DNA of 36,266 bases from a virus. The notes under the pieces are model-generated. The model was not told where the DNA came from, did not search any database, and saw only the letters and a program-made list of their open reading frames with translations. This document shows, one piece after another, positions 31,000-36,266 of this stretch (within the stretch, counting starts at the first letter, position 1; the number at the start of each line of letters is the position of its first letter). The stretch lies in IMG/VR virus record IMGVR_UViG_3300034407_002665, positions 1-36,266 of that record; one strand, written 5' to 3'. The position numbers and the translations under genes were made by a program.

Positions 31000-31332
31000 A
31001 TGGCAAACACCTTTAAATTAACATCGAATGCTGGATTAACAACTAGTTTAGTAGATCAATATACGGTTCCAAGCTCAACAACTTCAATTATAGTGGGTAT
31101 GTCGGTAGCTAATACATCTGCTAATTCAATTACTGTTGATATAAAAATAGTTTCAGATACAGGGAACAATGAAAATGCTTATTTGATTAAAGGTGCCCCA
31201 GTTCCGTCAGGAGGAACATTAGAAATTATGAGCGGCAATAAATTAGTACTACAAGCTACTGATACAATACAAGCGCTAGCAAGCACTACAGGTGTTGCAG
31301 ACTTACTGATTTCTTATATGGAGATTACTTAA
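31000..31332 (+). CDS. Tail-associated structural protein (110 aa)
   Basis: A single beta-sandwich-like domain (TTSLVDQYTVPSSTTSIIVGMSV in part, ...DTIQALASTTGVADLLISYMEI). This composition is common in small virion proteins next to fibre genes, probably a capping or joining subunit. It is coupled to the next gene by TAATG. No more specific function can be given. Confidence 0.65.
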   Translation: MANTFKLTSNAGLTTSLVDQYTVPSSTTSIIVGMSVANTSANSITVDIKIVSDTGNNENAYLIKGAPVPSGGTLEIMSGNKLVLQATDTIQALASTTGVADLLISYMEIT

Positions 31333-33011
31333 TGGCATATATTGGCCAAGATATAGCTGATGTAGCTGTAACCGTAGGACAAGGTGTAATTGATGCTAGT
31401 CATATTGAAGATGCTAGTATTACTACTGCTGATTTAAGTAATGATGCTGTTACTCCCAATCAAATAGATGATGATGGAACAGGATTTCAAATGGGGTCTC
31501 TTGGGCTTGGTACTGCTGTATCAGGTTTGCACAAGCTTACTGTAGGTGGTACAGCCACATTTAGTGGAGACATTACTGGTACACTCGCCACAGCATCTCA
31601 AGGAAACATTACATCAGTAGGTACTCTTAGCTCATTAACTCTTAGTGGAGATTTAACTTTACCTCAAAAAATTGTACACTCAGGAGATACAGATACTTAT
31701 CTTTCATTTGGCACTGATTCTCTTTCTTTGTATACAGGTGGTACAAATGTAGTTGATTTTATATATGGGGCTGTATATATCAAGCAAAACAACAAACCTC
31801 TTGTAGGTTATAATACAGGTGGTAGTGCTAGAGAGTTAATTAAAATTGATGGTAGTAATGTAGTTCAAATAGCAGAAAGCTCAGACTCTAATTTTGGAGG
31901 TGGAGCTACATTTGCAGGTAATGTTGGAATTAAAAATACTGCTTTTGAGTCGTGGCATTCAAATTGGGATGGTGTTTTACAAATTGGTGAAACAACATCT
32001 TTAGGTAATTATGGTGGAACTGATACATACTTACTTGAAAACGCTTATCATGATGGTTCTTGGAAATATCAAACTGCTTCACACGCCTCAAAGCTTACTA
32101 ATCAAGGTGGTTCTTATGTGTTTTCAGTTGCCGATTCAGGTTCAGCAGATGCTACTATAACGTGGAAAGATGCTTTTACAATTAACAATAATGGTAATTC
32201 AATATTTAGTGGCGACTATAAAGTTGGGATTGGTCAAGGCTCTCCAACTAATAGTCCTTTAGAAGTTAATTTAACACAATCAAATGGAACTGTAGGTTCA
32301 AGTGGGTTTGCTCATTTTGGAAGTTCAGGAACAACTGATGGGTATATACAAGGTATATCTCTTGGTTATAGAGAAAGTAATGCGAATTATAGAAAAATTG
32401 CAATAGCATCACGAGGTCGTGGTGATGGAGCAACAAGAAGTGATTTAGTTTTTTTAGTAGACACAGCTAATGACCAAGCAAGTGCAACTTTACAAGATGT
32501 TAAACTTAAAATTGATGGATTGACAGGAGATACTACTGTTGCTAAAAATTTACTTGTAGGTAATACATCAGGTGGTTCTATTTATTTTACGCCTTTACAG
32601 GGAAATGTAGGTGGCATTTCTTGGGGCGGTACTTATGGTGGTGCTTTTACTAAACTTGTAAATATTGATAGTCATAATTGGCAAGACGTAGCTCAAATTT
32701 CATTTAACAATGCTAGTTGGGGTACAGTTATGTTTGAAATAAAATTTGCTGACGAAGGTAGTAGGGCAGGAGTTTGGGTTGTATCAACTCAAGGACACGC
32801 AGCAATGACTGTATTAGATACTGTAACAAGTCATGGAGAATTAGCCAATAGTAATCTTGCAGATAATTTTCAATTAGCATACGTAACTACAGGTAATATA
32901 AAGCTACAAGCAAAAAATTGGAATAGTGTTGGAGGTATGGGAGCATTGGTAACAATAATAGGTGGAAACAGAAGCTCAGATAACGACATAGGAATAACGT
33001 GGTTAAGATAA
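31332..33011 (+). CDS. Tail fibre protein (559 aa)
   Basis: N-terminus MAYIGQDIADVAV...DASHIEDASITTADLSNDAVT is a fibre-attachment region rich in short helical-beta repeats. It is followed by ITSVGTLSSLTLSGD (about 93-107), shared with the next two fibres, then a long Gly/Ser/Asn-rich beta body (GNVGIKNTAFESW, SIFSGDYKVGIGQGSPTNSPLEV). The last 150 residues look like a separate receptor-binding domain (VLDTVTSHGELANSN, NWNSVGGMGALVTIIGG). No S74 domain is present. Confidence 0.8.
   Translation: MAYIGQDIADVAVTVGQGVIDASHIEDASITTADLSNDAVTPNQIDDDGTGFQMGSLGLGTAVSGLHKLTVGGTATFSGDITGTLATASQGNITSVGTLSSLTLSGDLTLPQKIVHSGDTDTYLSFGTDSLSLYTGGTNVVDFIYGAVYIKQNNKPLVGYNTGGSARELIKIDGSNVVQIAESSDSNFGGGATFAGNVGIKNTAFESWHSNWDGVLQIGETTSLGNYGGTDTYLLENAYHDGSWKYQTASHASKLTNQGGSYVFSVADSGSADATITWKDAFTINNNGNSIFSGDYKVGIGQGSPTNSPLEVNLTQSNGTVGSSGFAHFGSSGTTDGYIQGISLGYRESNANYRKIAIASRGRGDGATRSDLVFLVDTANDQASATLQDVKLKIDGLTGDTTVAKNLLVGNTSGGSIYFTPLQGNVGGISWGGTYGGAFTKLVNIDSHNWQDVAQISFNNASWGTVMFEIKFADEGSRAGVWVVSTQGHAAMTVLDTVTSHGELANSNLADNFQLAYVTTGNIKLQAKNWNSVGGMGALVTIIGGNRSSDNDIGITWLR
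31608..31629 (+). repeat. Shared fibre module, copy 1
   Basis: A 22-bp stretch coding ITSVGTL recurs in the two downstream fibre genes at 33112-33133 and 35286-35307, with similarity continuing beyond the 22 bp. The copies are diverged mostly at third codon positions. They mark the junction between the attachment region and the variable shaft. Confidence 0.55.
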
Positions 33012-33012
33012 T

Positions 33013-34740
33013 ATGGCTTTAACAAAAATAAAAACAGGCGGATTAACAGACAACAGCGTAACTGACGCAAAAGTAGCAGATGCAATAACTGTAACAGGAT
33101 CACAAACAGGTATTACTTCAGTTGGTACTCTTACAGGATTAACTGTAAGTGGTGATGCAAACTTTGATTCTAACACGCTGTTTGTGGATGCTTCGGAAAA
33201 TAAAGTATCTATTGGCACTACTAGTCCACTTACTTATGGTGGTTATTATCCTGCAAAGTTTAGTGTTGATGGCGAGTCTTTTACAGGTTCAATGGCAGTA
33301 ACAGAATATCAAGATAGTATAAGTGGTGGTTTGTTAGCTATTGGACATTCAAGAGGTACAATATCTTCAAAAGCTAAATTAAATCAAAATGACCAAGCAG
33401 GTAGATTAATTTTTTCTGGTTATAATGGCACAGATTTTAGAACTATTACAGCAGATATACGCTCAATAATTACATCTGCTACTGGCGATATTGCTGATGG
33501 AGTAATGGCAGGAAATCTTCAATTTGCCACAAACGCAGGTGGTGGTGATGATGCATCAATAGCTATGACCATAGACAGCTCACAACGAGTAGGTATTGGC
33601 GAAACCTCACCCTCTACTGCAAGATTGCATATTAAAAATACAGGTGGTACAGCTTATAATCAATTTGTAATAGTAGAAGGCGATACATCTGATAATAATA
33701 ATTATTCAGGTATTTCTTTTAAAGCAGGAACTCTTGCAAATGCTTATCCTGAGATTGGTGTTAGCAATGGTGGTTTGATGTTTTCAATGTCAGGTGGATA
33801 CCATTCAAGTAATTACAATAATAGAACCAAAATACAGTTAAATGGTTCTGATGGTCATATACTATTTATGACAGGGGGCGACCCTGCTGTGGAAAAAGCT
33901 AAACTTGATGCAAATGGATTATTTAAAATAAATCAAAACAATCAAGGTTCAGCAGGTACTTCGAATAAATTTCTTTCAGTAGGTGGTTCATTATCTACGC
34001 AATTTGATAGAACTGATGTCGGTACAATGACAGGAATGATTGTTTCTAATTCATACACAAATGGTTCTAATCAAGCAGGTACAGGAACAGGAATTGTGTT
34101 TACCCATCATACAAGTGGTTCAGGTATATCTTACATAGCAAGTGTGGCAGGTTCTAATGGCGGTGATAGGTCGGCACTTCACTTTGGAACAAGAGGGTCA
34201 AGTGGAGTTAAAGAGAGATTTTTGTTAAATGATAATGGCGAGGTAAAAATAGGACACGGTGGAGATGGATATTTATATCATTATCAAATAAATAGTAACG
34301 CACACGCTTGGCTTTTATATGCTTATAGCGATGATTCTTATAGGTTTAATAGAAATGGTAGTGGTAGCGATGAGATGAGAATCGAGTCAGATGGAGATGT
34401 GCATATTTTAGGCAGTTTAACACAAAACTCTGACATAAGATTAAAGAAAAATATTAAAACTATTGACAATGCTTTAAGTAAAGTAAATCAACTTAGAGGA
34501 GTTACCTATAATTGGAAAGTGTCAGCAGGTAAAAATACTGATACAAAAGAAATTGGAATGATAGCAGACGAGGTAGAAAAAGTTATTCCTGAACTTGTTA
34601 AAACAGATTCTGTAAAAGGTTCTTTTGATGAAGATGGGTTAGATGATATGAAGTCATTAAAATATGGAAACGTAGTAGGTTTGCTTGTTGAGGCAGTAAA
34701 GGAGCTAAGTGCAAAAGTTTCAGAATTGGAGAACGCATAA
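33013..34740 (+). CDS. Tail fibre/spike with C-terminal Peptidase_S74 chaperone (575 aa)
   Basis: A short N-terminal adaptor (LTKIKTGGLTDNSVTDAKVAD) and the shared ITSVGTLTGLTVSGD segment (about 34-48) are followed by Gly/Ser/Asn-rich beta repeats. The last 103 residues form an intramolecular chaperone of the S74 family: SDIRLKKNI with catalytic Ser473 and Lys478, YNWKVSA, IGMIADEVEKVIPELV, and a final coiled coil (VGLLVEAVKELSAKVSELEN). Such domains trimerise the fibre and then cut themselves off. The receptor specificity lies in the repeats and cannot be read from sequence. Confidence 0.88.
   Translation: MALTKIKTGGLTDNSVTDAKVADAITVTGSQTGITSVGTLTGLTVSGDANFDSNTLFVDASENKVSIGTTSPLTYGGYYPAKFSVDGESFTGSMAVTEYQDSISGGLLAIGHSRGTISSKAKLNQNDQAGRLIFSGYNGTDFRTITADIRSIITSATGDIADGVMAGNLQFATNAGGGDDASIAMTIDSSQRVGIGETSPSTARLHIKNTGGTAYNQFVIVEGDTSDNNNYSGISFKAGTLANAYPEIGVSNGGLMFSMSGGYHSSNYNNRTKIQLNGSDGHILFMTGGDPAVEKAKLDANGLFKINQNNQGSAGTSNKFLSVGGSLSTQFDRTDVGTMTGMIVSNSYTNGSNQAGTGTGIVFTHHTSGSGISYIASVAGSNGGDRSALHFGTRGSSGVKERFLLNDNGEVKIGHGGDGYLYHYQINSNAHAWLLYAYSDDSYRFNRNGSGSDEMRIESDGDVHILGSLTQNSDIRLKKNIKTIDNALSKVNQLRGVTYNWKVSAGKNTDTKEIGMIADEVEKVIPELVKTDSVKGSFDEDGLDDMKSLKYGNVVGLLVEAVKELSAKVSELENA
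33112..33133 (+). repeat. Shared fibre module, copy 2
   Basis: Second copy, coding ITSVGTLTGLTVSGD with its downstream bases. It is closest to copy 3 in the TTACAGGATTA part that follows. Confidence 0.55.
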
Positions 34741-36266
34741 TGGGGTATATAGGACATTCACCAACTAACGCTGGAAGTTACATTGAAGTAGACGATTTTG
34801 GTTCTAGTTTTAATGGAAGTAATGTTGCATTTACTTTGCAAGTAGGTAGTGTTGATATTACTCCTAATGCACAAAATCTTCTTGTAGTATTAGATGGTGT
34901 AGTTCAAATGTCAGGCAGTGCTTATACTGTATCTGGTAGTACTATAACGTTCACCGAAGCTCCTGCTTCGGGAACGGATCTTTATTGTTTATTAATGGGT
35001 CAATCAGCTAGTGTAGGACAAGGTACAATAGGATCAGATGAATTAAAAGTAAGTGGAAATGGATCTAGTGGTCAAGTATTAACTTCTGATGGAGATGGCA
35101 CATTTAGCTGGGCTACTGACACAGAAAACTATTTACCTCTTGCTGGCGGCACAATGTCAGGAGCTATTAATCTTGGTAGCCAAAATATTACTAACGGTGG
35201 TACAATTACAGGTACTTTTGTAGGTAATGTAACAGGAAATACTAGTGGTACTGCAGCAACTGTAACAGGAGCAGCTCAATCCGCTATTACCTCAGTAGGT
35301 ACTCTTACAGGATTATCAGTTGATGGAGACATAGCACTTCTTTCTGCAAATGATAAAATAAGTGATGGAACTAATAATATATTAGAACGCACAGCAGGTG
35401 GATACATAACTATTGGTGCAAGTGCTTGGAATGAGATACGCTTAAACACTACTGGTTCAACTGATTTTAAAATTGATAATAGTGGAGATGCTACTTTTGC
35501 AGGTGATGTAAATGTTACAGCCGATGGAGCAAGATTTTTTGTTAGCTCTGCTGATTATGAACTTGTTTCTATTGGTAGAGCAGGTTCATCAGGCTCTGCT
35601 CTTGACCAAGCTTATATAAGACTAAAAAATGCAGGAACAAATACTGTCGCTATACATACAGCAGGAGATTCTTATTTTAACGGAGGTTCGCTTGGTATTG
35701 GTACGGATAGCCCTGGATATCAGCTTGATTTGAGAAGAAATGACACAGGTACTGCAACATCATTAGGAATAAGACAGCTTGGTACAGGTGATGCCTCAAT
35801 GGCTTTTCAAACAACTACAAGCCCTTATGGGTTTTGCATAGGTGTTGATGGAAGCGATAGTGATGCTTTTAAAATTGCTACTGGTACTGATGATGTTGGC
35901 ACAAATACTAAATTAACTATTACATCTGATGGCTTTGTTGGTATTAATAGAGATACCAATATACACGAAAGGCTTACTGTTGGTGGTCAAGTTTGTTCAG
36001 TAGGCAGTAACTCTACTTCTTCTACGTCTGGAAGCCAAAGAGCCATTATGGATATAACAGGTAACGGAGCAAGAATAGGTCATTTTAGAGGTTCTAATGG
36101 TGCTGGAAGTGGTTCATGTTCATTTTTTGTAGATTCTTCTTCAAAAATGCATATAGATAGTGCAGGGTCGGTGGGTATTAACACCACCTCTCCTACAGCT
36201 ATGCTCGATATTGCAAATACAGCTAATAATGATTTTCCTTTAAAAATTAGAGGTAATATTGATAAT
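34740..36266 (+). CDS. Tail fibre protein (3' partial, 509 codons visible)
   Basis: Starts in a TAATG overlap with the S74 fibre and stays open to the window edge. The N-terminal 110 residues (MGYIGHSPTNAGSYIEVDDFG, in part, ...LLVVLDGVVQMSGSAYTVSGSTITFTEAP in part) form an attachment domain familiar from marine phage fibres. Residues about 183-197 repeat the AITSVGTLTGLSVDGD module, followed by LGIGTDSPGYQLDL and VGINTTSPTAMLDI repeats characteristic of fibre shafts. It may also end in an S74 domain beyond the window. Confidence 0.8.
   Translation, partial: MGYIGHSPTNAGSYIEVDDFGSSFNGSNVAFTLQVGSVDITPNAQNLLVVLDGVVQMSGSAYTVSGSTITFTEAPASGTDLYCLLMGQSASVGQGTIGSDELKVSGNGSSGQVLTSDGDGTFSWATDTENYLPLAGGTMSGAINLGSQNITNGGTITGTFVGNVTGNTSGTAATVTGAAQSAITSVGTLTGLSVDGDIALLSANDKISDGTNNILERTAGGYITIGASAWNEIRLNTTGSTDFKIDNSGDATFAGDVNVTADGARFFVSSADYELVSIGRAGSSGSALDQAYIRLKNAGTNTVAIHTAGDSYFNGGSLGIGTDSPGYQLDLRRNDTGTATSLGIRQLGTGDASMAFQTTTSPYGFCIGVDGSDSDAFKIATGTDDVGTNTKLTITSDGFVGINRDTNIHERLTVGGQVCSVGSNSTSSTSGSQRAIMDITGNGARIGHFRGSNGAGSGSCSFFVDSSSKMHIDSAGSVGINTTSPTAMLDIANTANNDFPLKIRGNIDN
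35286..35307 (+). repeat. Shared fibre module, copy 3
   Basis: Third copy, in the right-edge fibre gene, coding ITSVGTLTGLSVDGD with its downstream bases. Homology between copies 2 and 3 could allow exchange or deletion of the intervening 2.2 kb, which includes the S74 chaperone. Confidence 0.55.

Noticed and set aside
1-36266. CRISPR arrays, rRNA genes or insertion sequences
   Set aside because: No regularly spaced repeats with unique spacers, no rRNA-like stretches and no transposase motifs were seen on reading; the short tandem repeats at 15986-16015 lack spacers.

Overview
The window is part of the genome of a temperate, low-GC tailed bacteriophage, very probably short-tailed (podovirus-like). 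The reasons are a tyrosine integrase beside a tRNA-Leu-derived attachment site, a P22-type portal, a scaffold, a capsid protein and terminase set, several tail-fibre genes, a giant virion (probably ejection) protein, and no tape measure, tube or sheath gene. The fibre N-termini and small-gene content resemble phages of marine bacteria; the host itself cannot be named from sequence alone. Phage genes lie on both sides of the attachment site, so this is the non-integrated form. A left-edge gene without a start and a right-edge fibre gene without a stop show that part of the late region lies outside the window.

Layout: (1) 1-4974, end of a giant virion protein, plus strand. (2) 4975-6122, attP region with a decayed tRNA-Leu(UAA) and near-identical flanking repeats, then integrase. 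(3) 11830 down to 6204, minus strand, a tightly coupled early operon: Sak4-like recombinase, probable SSB, small winged-helix-like protein, primase-helicase, two small ORFs, a PD-(D/E)XK resolvase-like nuclease, several small (often Cys-rich) proteins and a DUF1599/Nmad1-like protein. No DNA polymerase is seen, so replication probably uses the host enzyme. (4) 12001-12819, plus strand, a regulator with an HTH, a coiled coil and a PAS domain, followed by a strong bidirectional terminator. (5) 17892 down to 12862, minus strand, small unknown genes and then a complete ubiquitin-like conjugation cassette: a beta-grasp Ubl ending GGN, a 494-residue protein with an E2-like HP(x)nG(x)3C motif, a JAMM deubiquitinase-like protease and a ThiF/E1 enzyme. 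(6) 17893-18154, a divergent regulatory region with a T-shaped (two-hairpin) fold and an inverted repeat also seen at the regulator promoter. (7) 18155-36266, plus strand, late operon: two small ORFs, small and large terminase, portal, scaffold, capsid, terminator, neck and connector proteins, and a run of fibre proteins, one with a Peptidase_S74 chaperone.

How they fit: the integrase and PAS regulator suggest lysogeny controlled by a sensed signal rather than by LexA/RecA-type repressor self-cleavage. A recurring AACTTTAC motif sits at the regulator/recombinase promoter, the late-operon start and just before the portal, and could be the regulator's operator. The Ubl-E2-JAB-E1 cassette is the outstanding feature. 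It has the same parts list as bacterial Bil antiviral systems but is carried by a phage, in the non-structural region near the lysogeny regulator. Two obvious hypotheses are defence of the lysogen against other phages and modification of a host or virion target. Three intergenic regions (15952-16078, 17150-17541, 17893-18154) are rich in secondary structure and are described separately.
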